Counted from the first letter of the stretch, positions 25,710 through 35,147 are shown. The stretch: 64,000 nucleotides of DNA from DATKLL01 sp035542475 (GCA_035542475.1 DATKLL010000189.1:1-64000), one strand, 5' to 3'. Notes: generated by a model not told the origin, from the sequence alone. Program-made: numbers and translations.

Positions 25710-27776
25710 TTAATTCTCATCGCTTTGTGTGCAAAAATATTCGATGGTCTTCTGTGCGCACGTTGTACAGTATCCCAGCTTGTTCAACATGGTATTGATC
25801 ATACGGTCGTACAATTTCTGGTTTTCCTCGTTGGTACGGTTGGCTAAGGCTCCTATGAGACTGCCCGCTCCTGCAATGTCGGATTTAAGTCTTACATCCG
25901 TTACAGCCTTTACCAGTTCAAGGTTGTCCATAAAATCGTAATCACGATCAACCGACATTTTTTGACCGTATATCTTTCTGATGGATGATCTAAACGATTC
26001 ACGCTGCTCTTTAGTCTTAAGACCCAGTCTCTCTTCCACACTCTGGATGTATCTTTCATCGATCTTCAGGGCTTTGAGCTCCCCGGTCTGTGGATTCTTA
26101 TATTTCCACATCTTGTCGGGGCCCAGGTTTTCCGCATCAATGCCGATGATCATGTTCACATAGTTCATCACATCTTTACGAATGGCATGTGGTTCATCCA
26201 TGTAGGCATTGAACATCTCCGTTGTAATCCTTTCACGATAAAGCCCTTTGGCAATTTTCAAATCCTCAAGATACTTTACCCTGTCGTTTGTCTCAGTAAC
26301 ATAATCAAGGACTACACGATCGAGAGACTTAAAGACATCGTAAGCAAACATACACTGGCCTTCATTAGTTTCAGATGTCTCCATCAGGAGCTGAATCGAC
26401 CTACCCAGATTCCGCTGGCCCAAACCTTTTTGTCCGAACCTCTTTGTAATATCCGGTTCATGATTAAGCGTATCAATTACCTCAGCCAGAGTTTTTATGC
26501 TTTTTTCTCCTGCAACTTCTCCGGCGGCAAGTTTCATTGTCTCGACGGCGGTCAGTTTTTCCGATTTGGGGAGCCTGGACAAAACCACCGCCACTGATGC
26601 CGCATAGTTCATATTAGGATCCTGGTGGAGTCTCTCTTTGGTCAGGGTAGTTTTTACTTCACTTCCGATTGCATAGGTTGTCAGCTGTTCCTGCAGCTTG
26701 TAATCGGTGTTATGTGCCACGTAACATGTCCTGCACCTGTCCACAATAGGAGCCTCTTCCTTTTCCGCAATAAATTTGTTGAATTCCGAGTTATTGCTGG
26801 TTGCAATAATCAATGTATCTATCGGCCACCTGAACCCATCCATCTCAATATTCCGATTCTGGATGACCCCCAGATAAACCTGCACCAGGTCTTTCTTATT
26901 TTTGAAAATTTCATCGCTGAAATGTATTCCTCCTCCGGCGACTCTTGCCAGAGCCCCTCTTCTCAGATCAAAACGATATGGATTGTTGGCATCTGTAATA
27001 TGAAGAAGACGTTGAATAGATTCTTCCCCCAGGAGATCTACTGCAGAAGAGGTGATCTTGTCCTTGGCTGAGTATTTTCCGGTCACTGTACCGAGACTCT
27101 CGCTTAGAGCAACTGGTACAATCTCAAAAAAGTACATCATTTCATGTAAATCTCCGTTGGTTAGATTTCTAATATCATTGAGTATATAGTCACTACAGGC
27201 ACCTAACGGCCTATAATTTTCATACAGCGTTTCAATCTGTTTATTGGTGAATTTTCCGCATTTTGACAAGAATTCCTTATTCTTATCATGGGTTTCGAAA
27301 AGATTCATAGCCAGGATCATCGGATCTTCAAAGGTTTGTGACTGAACTGTGTTTATCTTGCCATAGGTAGACAACTTATCAAGATTCTTGAAGTTAAAGG
27401 TATACCTGCGATTCTTCTCCTGAGCGAGAAAGTTCCTGTATAGAGAGCAGAGAAAATCAACGAAGAATGTCTTTCCGTTGCCCGGTTCACCTACGAGTAC
27501 ATAGGCCATTTCGCGGGATGAACCACCCTCGGCTGCATCTTTAACAAACGAAACAAAGCTGTTAATCTCATCATACATTCCGATTACATGTTTCTGTCCA
27601 ATTCGAAACGGCTTGAAATCAAAGGTGCTCTTTCCGTTAACTACCACTTTTTCAATAGCCGAATTATCTTCAAGAATCATCCTGGCCACCGACTGGTATG
27701 CGTTCTCGAAACGTCTTTTTCCATCTTTGACTTGTTTAAGATGGTACTCGATTGTTGTTGTATTATTTGCTTCCAT
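25710..27776 (-). CDS. prkA: Serine protein kinase PrkA (canonical copy)
   Basis: The product is 688 aa, close to the family length of about 640. Landmarks are FKPFRIGQKHVIGMYDEINSF, Walker A GEPGNGKTFF near residue 97, ARVAGGGIHFSDEIFKN, RWPIDTLIIATSNN, and the C-terminal kinase-like region with VMNYVNMIIGIDAENL. It is the first gene of the operon. In Escherichia coli the homologous yeaGH operon is reported to be sigma-54 and nitrogen regulated. A sigma-54 promoter lies 72 bp upstream here. GGGGGGAGGAAAA immediately precedes the ATG. Confidence 0.95.
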   Translation of the reverse strand: MEANNTTTIEYHLKQVKDGKRRFENAYQSVARMILEDNSAIEKVVVNGKSTFDFKPFRIGQKHVIGMYDEINSFVSFVKDAAEGGSSREMAYVLVGEPGNGKTFFVDFLCSLYRNFLAQEKNRRYTFNFKNLDKLSTYGKINTVQSQTFEDPMILAMNLFETHDKNKEFLSKCGKFTNKQIETLYENYRPLGACSDYILNDIRNLTNGDLHEMMYFFEIVPVALSESLGTVTGKYSAKDKITSSAVDLLGEESIQRLLHITDANNPYRFDLRRGALARVAGGGIHFSDEIFKNKKDLVQVYLGVIQNRNIEMDGFRWPIDTLIIATSNNSEFNKFIAEKEEAPIVDRCRTCYVAHNTDYKLQEQLTTYAIGSEVKTTLTKERLHQDPNMNYAASVAVVLSRLPKSEKLTAVETMKLAAGEVAGEKSIKTLAEVIDTLNHEPDITKRFGQKGLGQRNLGRSIQLLMETSETNEGQCMFAYDVFKSLDRVVLDYVTETNDRVKYLEDLKIAKGLYRERITTEMFNAYMDEPHAIRKDVMNYVNMIIGIDAENLGPDKMWKYKNPQTGELKALKIDERYIQSVEERLGLKTKEQRESFRSSIRKIYGQKMSVDRDYDFMDNLELVKAVTDVRLKSDIAGAGSLIGALANRTNEENQKLYDRMINTMLNKLGYCTTCAQKTIEYFCTQSDEN

Positions 27777-27847
27777 TTTTCCTCCCCCCGTTAAATAACG
27801 GATATGATGGATTTATGCGTTGATAGGATATGTTTTACAATTATAAA

Positions 27848-27863
27848 TGCAATTACTGCGCCA
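27848..27863 (-). promoter_or_regulatory. Sigma-54 promoter for the prkA-yeaH-spoVR-prkA2 operon
   Basis: On the minus strand TGGCGCAGTAATTGCA has the GG and GC dinucleotides 10 nt apart and matches the TGGCAC-N5-TTGCA consensus at 10 of 11 defined positions. The predicted start is about 60 nt before the prkA ATG. A weaker sigma-70-like TTGATC/TATAAT pair overlaps it with a long spacer. Confidence 0.75.
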
Positions 27864-28106
27864 TGATCAATTTGTTTAAGTCGGTCCTCCATCAGTCATT
27901 AACTCTTTATTTTAAATCTCCGAAAGTATACCTTTTTTTAAAAAACACCCAAATTGACACGGGCCTATGGGAGGAATAGAAGACCGTTGTTGGTGTTTGA
28001 TGTTTGTCTCACATGCGTCAAATTATTATCGTTCATAGGCAATCTTTATTCAGTCAACTGACCGGACTCTATCAGCCATATACAATATATTGTTACCTCT
28101 TTTCTT
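27864..28106. other. Divergent regulatory spacer, no gene
   Basis: This AT-rich gap between the sigma-54 promoter of prkA and the sigma-70 promoter of the MORN gene is where an enhancer-binding protein would be expected to bind. I did not find a clean long dyad. Confidence 0.4.
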
Positions 28107-28135
28107 TTGACACATAAGAATACTTCTACTATATT
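28107..28135 (+). promoter_or_regulatory. Near-consensus sigma-70 promoter for the MORN/coiled-coil gene
   Basis: TTGACA (28107-28112), a 17-nt spacer and TATATT (28130-28135), about 50 nt before the ATG at 28185. Confidence 0.8.
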
Positions 28136-28184
28136 TAATACCCCAAAAAAATCTTAGTATGTGGAGATTTAGAGGAACGTAGAG

Positions 28185-30602
28185 ATGTTGCAGCACCTAG
28201 TCAGAGGATCATCCGGTAAAGACCAGTACAAGGTTATATGGGAAAATGATCCGTATAGCGAAGAGGGGACTTTTACCTGGCCTGACGGCGGTCGATATAC
28301 AGGTCAATGGATGGATGGTCTCCCTCATGGAGCGGGTACATATACATGGCCGGATGGCAGCAAATATGAAGGTGAATGGAATGAAGGACTGCCCCACGGA
28401 AAGGGGGAATTTACATATCCTGATGGGACAAAATATTACGGAGAATGGAAGGACGGCAGAAAAGAAGAGGCAAAAGCAAAGGACAGGAAAGGGGCTTTAG
28501 AGGAAGTTGGAATTAAAAGAGAAGCTCGACTAGAAGAAGAGGCGAAGGTATGGGAGGCGGCTGAAAAGAAGGCAAAGGAGGAAGCGGCGGCCAAGAAGAA
28601 GGCGGATGCGGAAGCAAAGGCCAGAGCGGAAGCCGAAGCAAAGCTCAAGAAAGAAGAGGCGGCCAGGCTCAAAGCGGAGATGGAAGCCAGGGCTAAAGCT
28701 GAAGAGGTCGACCGGCTGATAGTCGAGCTGAAGGCAAAAGCAGATGCAGAGACGGAAGCGAAGACCAGGGCAGAAGAGGCGGCCCGATTAGCAGTAGAAT
28801 TGAAAGAGCGTCAAGAGGCGGAAGCGAAGGCCAGGGCGGGAGCAGAGGCAAAACTCAGGGAGGAAGAGGCAGCCAGACGCAAGGCGGAAGCGGAAGTCAG
28901 GGCGAAAGCGGAGGCGTTTGACCGGTTAGTGGCCGAGCTGAAGGCAAAGGAGGAAGCGGAGGCGGAAGCAAAAGCTAAGGTTGAGACGAGGGTCAGGGAG
29001 GAAGAGACAGCCAGACGCAGGGCGGAGCTGGAAGCCACCGGTAAAGCAGAAGAAATGGACCGGCTTACAGCTGAGTTGAAGGCAAAAGAGAGAGCAAAGG
29101 CAGAAGCGAGGAAAAGAGCGGAAGAGGCAGCCCGCTTAGCGGCAGAATTAAAGGCGCGGGAAGAAGCGGAAGCGAAAGCCAGAGCGGATGCGGAAGCACG
29201 CGTCAGAGAGGAAGAGGAGGCCAGGCTCAAGGCAGAGTCGGAAGCCAGGACAAAAACGGAAGAAGTAGAGCGGTTGGTGGCCGAATTAAAAGTAAAAGAG
29301 AATGCGGAAGCGGAAGCGAAGGCCAGAGCGGAAGAGGCGGCCCGATTGGCGGAGGGTTTAAAGGCAAGGGAGGAAGCGGAAGCGAAAGCCAGAGCGGATG
29401 CGGAAGCACGCGTCAAGGAGGAAGAGGAAGCCAGACGCAAGGCGGAGACGGAGGCCAGGGTTAAAGCGGAAGAGGTTGAACGGCTGATGGCAGAGCTTAA
29501 GGCAAAAGCTGAAGCAGAATCTAAGGCAAAGACAGAACTGGAAATACTGCTGGCAGGGGAGGCAAAAGCGCGGGAGGAAGCCGAAAGGAGGGCAAAGGCG
29601 GAAGAAGAAGCCAGACGTAAGGCAGAAATGGAAGCCAGGGCCAAAGTACAAGAGATAGAAAAGCTAGAAGCCGAGTTACAGTCAAGAGAAGAGGCGGTTG
29701 CTAAGGTGAGGGCTGCAGTGGAATCACAGCTGACAGATGATACTAAGGCCATGATCCTGATGCGGAGGAGAGAGGAAGCGGAAGCGAGGAAAAGGGCGGA
29801 AGAAGAGGCCAGACTCAAGGCGGAGACAGAAGCCAGGATTAAGGCTGAAGAGGGAGAGCGACTGGCGGCAGAGTTGAAAGAAAAGGCAGGAGAATTAACA
29901 GAAAAGGAAGCAGAGGATGAACTTATAGAAGGGCAGGAATCTTTACCTGCTGAAACGAAGACAGATATTGCCAACGGACAGTGGTCCGTAAACTATGATG
30001 ATGGCCGCAGCTATATTGGTGAACTGCGGGATGATCTCCCCCAAGGACATGGTACCATGACCTTTCCTGACGGCGGCGAGTATGTAGGCGAGTGGAGCGC
30101 CGGGAAAAAGAACGGGCATGGTATATTCACATTCACGGACGGGTCCGTCTATGTTGGTCAATGGAGTAAAGACGTGATGGAAGGTGAGGGGTTCCTGACT
30201 CTGCATGGTGGAGGGAAGTATACAGGCACATGGAAAAATAATTTATATCACGGAGAGGGTGTCGAAATCCATCCTGATGGAAAAAAATATGAGGGCCAGT
30301 TTAAGGAGGGGAAATATGAAGGTAATGGAACCTTGATCCTGGCCAATGAAACAAAATATGTTGGTGAGTTTAAAAATGGCCTGTCAAATGGAAAAGGTGT
30401 TCTGACATATCCTAATGGCGACAAATATGAGGGTGAGTTTAAAAGTAACAAATATCATGGACGAGGGACGCTTACACTGACTGATGGAAGGAAATACACC
30501 GGCGAACTGGAAAATGGCCTGCCTCATGGACGGGGAATGATGACATTTCCGGACGGCAGAAAATTCGTAGGCCAATTCAAGGATGGCAAGTTTATAGGAT
30601 AA
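28185..30602 (+). CDS. MORN - long coiled coil - MORN dumbbell protein
   Basis: The product is 805 aa in three parts. Residues about 22-88 hold three MORN repeats (YTGQWMDG, YEGEWNEG, YYGEWKDG). Residues about 90-595 are an Ala/Glu/Lys/Arg-rich helix with strong heptad character and few breaks, predicting a single coiled coil of roughly 75 nm if fully helical. Residues about 605-805 hold nine more MORN repeats. No signal peptide or transmembrane segment is seen. A rod with a MORN cap at each end suggests a cytoplasmic or membrane-associated scaffold or spacer. The paralogue 30636-31223 follows at 33 bp. GAGGAACGTAGAG precedes the ATG. Function unknown. The large open frame on the opposite strand is a codon-bias artefact. 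Confidence 0.88.
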   Translation: MLQHLVRGSSGKDQYKVIWENDPYSEEGTFTWPDGGRYTGQWMDGLPHGAGTYTWPDGSKYEGEWNEGLPHGKGEFTYPDGTKYYGEWKDGRKEEAKAKDRKGALEEVGIKREARLEEEAKVWEAAEKKAKEEAAAKKKADAEAKARAEAEAKLKKEEAARLKAEMEARAKAEEVDRLIVELKAKADAETEAKTRAEEAARLAVELKERQEAEAKARAGAEAKLREEEAARRKAEAEVRAKAEAFDRLVAELKAKEEAEAEAKAKVETRVREEETARRRAELEATGKAEEMDRLTAELKAKERAKAEARKRAEEAARLAAELKAREEAEAKARADAEARVREEEEARLKAESEARTKTEEVERLVAELKVKENAEAEAKARAEEAARLAEGLKAREEAEAKARADAEARVKEEEEARRKAETEARVKAEEVERLMAELKAKAEAESKAKTELEILLAGEAKAREEAERRAKAEEEARRKAEMEARAKVQEIEKLEAELQSREEAVAKVRAAVESQLTDDTKAMILMRRREEAEARKRAEEEARLKAETEARIKAEEGERLAAELKEKAGELTEKEAEDELIEGQESLPAETKTDIANGQWSVNYDDGRSYIGELRDDLPQGHGTMTFPDGGEYVGEWSAGKKNGHGIFTFTDGSVYVGQWSKDVMEGEGFLTLHGGGKYTGTWKNNLYHGEGVEIHPDGKKYEGQFKEGKYEGNGTLILANETKYVGEFKNGLSNGKGVLTYPNGDKYEGEFKSNKYHGRGTLTLTDGRKYTGELENGLPHGRGMMTFPDGRKFVGQFKDGKFIG
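29127..29546 (+). repeat. Two clear copies of a 210-bp (70-residue) module within the coiled coil
   Basis: Copies 29127-29336 and 29337-29546 both begin with codons for AARLA and share long identical DNA stretches (for example around 29165-29205 and 29375-29415). Seventy residues is exactly ten heptads, so each added copy keeps the coiled-coil register. More diverged copies extend upstream to about 28700. Confidence 0.7.
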
Positions 30603-30635
30603 TGAAATGCTGATGCGCCGGATGGGTGAACTATA

Positions 30636-31223
30636 TTGAAAAAACTGACAATAAAAACCTCCAGTAGGGAAAAAGTTGAGTTTGAATGGAAGGATGATTC
30701 GTACAGCGGTAAAGGAATTTATTCCCATCCGGACGGCAGCAGTTATGATGGCCAGTTTAAAGAAGGATGTTTCCATGGAAAGGGAATTTACAAATGGCCT
30801 GATGGGAGTAGGTATGATGGTGAGTGGCAGAACGGCCTTCCAGGTGGTCAGGGAAGCATGGTTCTTCTGAATGGCGGTCAATATAAAGGAGGATGGAAGG
30901 AGGGGGTTTTTGACGGTAAGGGGTTTTTGACCCTGCCGGATGGAAGCAGGTATAACGGACAGTGGAAGGACGGCAGGAAGACAGGGAGGGGTGTTATAAC
31001 CCTTCCGGACGGTAAAAAGTATGATGGTGAGTGGGAAAATGATAAATTTCACGGTAAAGGGATTCTGACGTTCCCGGATGGCTCCAGTTATCAGGGAGAA
31101 TGGAGAGAAGACAAGTATTGCGGTACGGGAATTTTAACCCTGCCTGACGGATCGAAACATGACGGCAAATGGGAAGGTGATAAATTCAAATTCATCTTTA
31201 AAAAAGATGCAAAACGTTTGTAA
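30636..31223 (+). CDS. MORN-repeat protein (7 repeats)
   Basis: The product is 195 aa. A short N-terminus resembles that of the preceding MORN/coiled-coil protein (KVEFEWKDDSYSGKG versus KVIWENDPYSEEG). About seven MORN repeats follow (YDGQFKEG through HDGKWEGD). No other domain is present. It is probably cotranscribed with the upstream paralogue and could co-assemble with its MORN caps. The only plausible start is TTG 30636. It overlaps the stop of a ten-codon ATG frame starting at 30607, so it may be translated by coupling. The alternative is a later internal start that would delete the first repeat. Confidence 0.8.
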   Translation: MKKLTIKTSSREKVEFEWKDDSYSGKGIYSHPDGSSYDGQFKEGCFHGKGIYKWPDGSRYDGEWQNGLPGGQGSMVLLNGGQYKGGWKEGVFDGKGFLTLPDGSRYNGQWKDGRKTGRGVITLPDGKKYDGEWENDKFHGKGILTFPDGSSYQGEWREDKYCGTGILTLPDGSKHDGKWEGDKFKFIFKKDAKRL

Positions 31224-31275
31224 TTTTATGGATATCATTGAGGCATACTTGAAAAAGTAGAATGGGTTCTTTACC

Positions 31276-31304
31276 TTGACATATAAATCCTTTTTATCTA
31301 TACT
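31276..31304 (+). promoter_or_regulatory. Near-consensus sigma-70 promoter for the CBS-kinase gene
   Basis: TTGACA (31276-31281), a 17-nt spacer and TATACT (31299-31304), about 70 nt before the ATG at 31373. Confidence 0.8.
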
Positions 31305-31372
31305 GAATTATTAAAAAACTTTCGATTTATAAATAGCACACTAGTCCTAAGAGATTATCCTCAAAAAGGTAA

Positions 31373-33733
31373 ATGATGCGAGAACAGCGGTTAAGTGAAA
31401 TATTAACCCCGGGGGTAATTGGCGTTCCCGCCACTGCAACAGTTTCCAAAGCGATAGATATCATGCGCAGCAGGAATATCAGTTGCGTTGTAATCCTTGA
31501 AAAGAACAAGCCCATAGGCATCTTTACCGAACGTAACGTGGTAAATTTCGTCGCTCGTCATGGGTTGGGTTTTGACGACATTGAAATAAAAGATTTGATG
31601 ACGTCACCAGTCTTAACTGCAACCAAGGATACAGGCATATATACGGCCTATAATTTACTTGCCGCAAATAAAATACGACATCTTGTCGTGGTCGATGACG
31701 AAGACCACTCAGTTGGTGTAGTGACTCAATCTAACATAGTTAAACATCTCGGCTATGAATACTTCATCGAAATCAAGAGAATCTCAGAAATAATGAGTAG
31801 ATCAGTCATTACCATTCCAAAGGGCGTTACTGTGCGACAGGCTTTAACCGAAATGGCGGATAAAACCGTAAGCTGCCTGGTAGTCGCGGATAATAATCAT
31901 CCTGTAGGCATAATGACAGAGCGTGATGTAGCCCAATTGCTGATAGACCATCATGATATCCGGCGGATGAAAGTCGAAGAGGTGATGACCCATCCGGTCC
32001 AAACCGTCCTGTGGAATATGCCGGTCCACGAAGCTACCAAAATAATGAAACAGAAAAAAATCCGCAGGCTCGTTGTTGTAAATAAAAATGGCGAAATTGC
32101 CGGGTTGGTTACGCAGTCGGATATAATCAAAGGGTTGGAAGGTAAATACATCGATACCCTCAAGCATATAATCAGGGAAAAGGACTTACAAATTGAGAAC
32201 ACATTGAGAGATTTGACGGAAAAAAGCATCTATCTTGACAACATTCTCCGTTCATCTATGGATGTAGGCATTGCGGCAACGGATATCAATTTCCGCATAG
32301 CTTATTTCAATCCGGTCGCAGAAGAAATCCTCGGCTGTAAGGCCAAAGATGTCATTGGCAGGGATGCCAGAGAAATTCGTATCGAACAAGGGATTGAAGC
32401 GTCCCGGTTCGACAGAGCTGTTGAAACAATAAAAAATAAAAAAAGCCATATCTTCACGTTTGAAAAAGCTGAAAAGAAGGGAAGACGGATCATTCAAGCC
32501 AGAGTCTCCGGAATCTGGGACAAAGAGCATAATCTGATAGGGTTTGTTCTCATGCTTCGTGATATCACCGAACGCAGGAGAATGGAAGAAGAGCTGTTAA
32601 AAGCCCAGAAGCTCGAGTCTACAGGTATTCTAGCAGGCGGGATTGCGCACGATTTCAACAATCTTCTGACCGCGATTCTCGGTAACATCTCTCTCGCACA
32701 GATCCACCTGAAACCCGGAGACAAAATTTTCAAGATGCTTTCAAAAGCAGAAAAATCTTGTATCAAGGCGAAGAATTTAACACAGCAATTGACCACTTTC
32801 GCCAAGAGAGAGGCGCCTGTTAAAAAAACAGAGCCACTCCAAGGCTTAATAAGGGACGCGGTCAATTATGCATTGAGCGGCTCCAACGTTAAATGCCAGA
32901 TTGAGTTGGTTGAAGATCTCTGGCCGGTTAATTGCGATCAGGGACAGATAACACAGATGCTCACCAATATGGTCATTAATGCCATAGAGGCTATGCCGGA
33001 AGGCGGGATCATGAAGGTCAAGGCAAAAAACGAACAATTGGCAGATGACATTCCGCCCCTGGCAAAAGGAAGTTACATCAGGCTTTCCATCAAGGATCAT
33101 GGGACAGGAATCCCGCAGGAACATCTGTCCAAGATATTTGACCCATATTTTAGTACCAAACAACGGGGTGCATTGAAAGGTATGGGGCTCGGCCTTTCAA
33201 TAGCCTATTCTATTGTGAAAAATCATGATGGACACATCTGGGCGGAATCCAAACCCGGCGGCGGCTCGACATTCCATGTCCTTCTACCGGCTTTCGGAGG
33301 GAAAGCACCAGAGGTCAGTAAACATGAAAAAAAACCTATCCACGGTTCAGGGAAGATCCTTGTTATGGATGATGAAGATTTAATTAGAAATATTGCAGGC
33401 AAGGTACTCAAATATCTCGGATATGAGGTAAATTTTTCCAAAGATGGTGAGGATGCGATAGAGCAGTTCAAGAAGGCCAAAAAATCGGAAAAACCTTTCG
33501 ATGCCGTAATCCTTGATCTCACAATTCCGGGTGGCATGGGAGGGAAGGAAACCATTGAAAAACTGCGCGAGATAGATAAAGGAATTAAGGCGATTATTTC
33601 CACCGGTTATACCGATGACACGATTATATCCAATTACCGGGACTACGGTTTCAGCGGTGTCGTTTCCAAACCTTACACAACCGAGGAACTCAGCGAAGTT
33701 TTGCACGATGTCCTCTCCAAAAAAGTACGGTGA
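31373..33733 (+). CDS. Hybrid histidine kinase: four CBS domains, PAS, HisKA, HATPase, receiver
   Basis: The product is 786 aa. Residues 1-260 hold two CBS pairs, each with the family pattern 'PVGIxTERDV/N' or 'GLVTQSDI' (for example KPIGIFTERNVV, HPVGIMTERDVA). A PAS domain follows at about 285-400. HisKA has its His in GGIAHDFNN, the HATPase domain shows GMGLGLSIAYSI, and the C-terminal receiver has its Asp in VILDLTIPGG and its Lys in VVSKPYTT. There is no membrane segment, so this is a cytosolic kinase. CBS pairs usually bind adenosine nucleotides, suggesting that energy charge is sensed. The stop overlaps the start of the GAF protein (GTGA). ATG 31376 is an equally possible start. Confidence 0.93.
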   Translation: MMREQRLSEILTPGVIGVPATATVSKAIDIMRSRNISCVVILEKNKPIGIFTERNVVNFVARHGLGFDDIEIKDLMTSPVLTATKDTGIYTAYNLLAANKIRHLVVVDDEDHSVGVVTQSNIVKHLGYEYFIEIKRISEIMSRSVITIPKGVTVRQALTEMADKTVSCLVVADNNHPVGIMTERDVAQLLIDHHDIRRMKVEEVMTHPVQTVLWNMPVHEATKIMKQKKIRRLVVVNKNGEIAGLVTQSDIIKGLEGKYIDTLKHIIREKDLQIENTLRDLTEKSIYLDNILRSSMDVGIAATDINFRIAYFNPVAEEILGCKAKDVIGRDAREIRIEQGIEASRFDRAVETIKNKKSHIFTFEKAEKKGRRIIQARVSGIWDKEHNLIGFVLMLRDITERRRMEEELLKAQKLESTGILAGGIAHDFNNLLTAILGNISLAQIHLKPGDKIFKMLSKAEKSCIKAKNLTQQLTTFAKREAPVKKTEPLQGLIRDAVNYALSGSNVKCQIELVEDLWPVNCDQGQITQMLTNMVINAIEAMPEGGIMKVKAKNEQLADDIPPLAKGSYIRLSIKDHGTGIPQEHLSKIFDPYFSTKQRGALKGMGLGLSIAYSIVKNHDGHIWAESKPGGGSTFHVLLPAFGGKAPEVSKHEKKPIHGSGKILVMDDEDLIRNIAGKVLKYLGYEVNFSKDGEDAIEQFKKAKKSEKPFDAVILDLTIPGGMGGKETIEKLREIDKGIKAIISTGYTDDTIISNYRDYGFSGVVSKPYTTEELSEVLHDVLSKKVR

Positions 33734-34911
33734 CGGCAATGCATAAAACGATTGAATACTTCCGAACCTTCTTTGATGTAAGTCAGGCGATTTTTTCATC
33801 GCAGTCCCTGAATAATACCCTCAAACTCCTGATTAAGAGAACCGTCAGCGCCCTCGGAGCCCAGGCGGGAAGCCTGCGGCTCGTGAATGAAAAGACTCAC
33901 CTCCTGGAATTGGCAGCATCGTACTTGCTGAGTAAAAAGTATTTGAGTAAAGGACCTTTGAGTTGTGACCTGAGTATTCCGGAAGTATTGAAGGGAAAGG
34001 TTGTCATTATCAAGGACGCTTTCAATGATCCAAGAATTCAGTATAAAGCGGAGGCGATGAAAGAAGGCATCAATACCATTCTGTCAGTTCCGGTGGTTTC
34101 CGGCAATAAGGTCATAGGGGTTCTCAGACTTTACTCGGGAGAGCCTCGCGATTTCAGCGACAAGGAAATCGAGTTTATCTCAGCCCTTGCTGAAATCGGA
34201 GGTCTTGCTATTGCCAATGCAAAGATCTATGAAGATGAGGGCATCAAACTTTCTTCTCTTCTCAAAGATGTCGGTATTAAACTTCCGGAGGAACCGGCAA
34301 GACCGAAACAGAAACTAAAGTCGTTTGCCCTGGAACCGGCTGACCCATCCAGGAGCCTGGAATATTTCAGGGGAATCCATACGATCGCAAAGGCTATTTT
34401 ATCTACACTGGATAGCCAGCAGGTTATAGACCTTGTGATAGAAATAGTTATCGCCATAATGAAAGTAAAGGCCTGCTCTATTCGCCTTATAAACGAGACA
34501 ACGAGAGAACTGGAACTGGTCGCATCCAGGGGATTGAGTGAACGTTATCTGAAAAAGGGGCCGCTTCACATAGACAAGAGTATACGTGAGACCCTGACGG
34601 GTACACCTGTTTTGATCGCGGATGCCAGAACCGACCCGCGGATCGAGTACCAACCAGAAAAATCCCAGGAAGGGATTATATCCATACTGTCACTTCCGAT
34701 TATCGCAAGGAAGCGAGTGATAGGGATATTGCGCCTGTATTCTGGGGAACCAAGGCGGTACAGCAGGGAGGAGGTGGCCTTCCTTTCAGCGATCGCGGAG
34801 CTGGCGGGGATCGCGATCATAAACGCACAGCTTTATGAAAGAACGAAGTACGATCTGTCCTTCTGGAAGACGACCCTAGGATACCTCGATGTCGGACGTA
34901 AAAAAAAATAG
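33730..34911 (+). CDS. Protein with two GAF domains
   Basis: The product is 393 aa. Two GAF domains are arranged as a tandem (about residues 15-160 and 215-365) with parallel motifs: AGSLRLVNEKTHLLELAAS / ACSIRLINETTRELELVAS, and VIGVLRLYSGEPRDFS / VIGILRLYSGEPRRYS. It looks like an internal duplication. No output domain is visible. It presumably senses a small ligand or redox signal and works with the kinase, whose stop codon it overlaps (GTG 33730, with ATG 33739 as an alternative). The linker (about 165-205) is Lys/Pro-rich. Confidence 0.88.
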   Translation: MTAMHKTIEYFRTFFDVSQAIFSSQSLNNTLKLLIKRTVSALGAQAGSLRLVNEKTHLLELAASYLLSKKYLSKGPLSCDLSIPEVLKGKVVIIKDAFNDPRIQYKAEAMKEGINTILSVPVVSGNKVIGVLRLYSGEPRDFSDKEIEFISALAEIGGLAIANAKIYEDEGIKLSSLLKDVGIKLPEEPARPKQKLKSFALEPADPSRSLEYFRGIHTIAKAILSTLDSQQVIDLVIEIVIAIMKVKACSIRLINETTRELELVASRGLSERYLKKGPLHIDKSIRETLTGTPVLIADARTDPRIEYQPEKSQEGIISILSLPIIARKRVIGILRLYSGEPRRYSREEVAFLSAIAELAGIAIINAQLYERTKYDLSFWKTTLGYLDVGRKKK

Positions 34912-35147
34912 TCAGTTGAGCCGTAAAGCGACTCACCAATTTAAATTATTCGCAGTTTAATATAGTTTATTCATTATTTTCCTCAGGCCGACTGCGACCG
35001 CATTGGAAGCCTTGGACTCTTCAATCACACCGTCATTTGAAATAATCGAAAAAATATGTTAGCACCTGCTTCATGGTGAAGCCTTCCCTTGCTATCAGGT
35101 TCAGCAGGGATTATATTAAGTAAAAAATTAGTTAGAAAGAGTATGAA

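Noticed and set aside
28811..29974. A 387-codon open frame on the minus strand
   Set aside because: It is antisense to the Ala/Glu/Lys-rich coiled coil. Low-complexity Ser/Ala composition shows it is a codon-bias shadow.
34912..35147. A hairpin near 34917-34936 as terminator for the GAF gene
   Set aside because: The stem contains a mismatch, is short, and has no T-tract.
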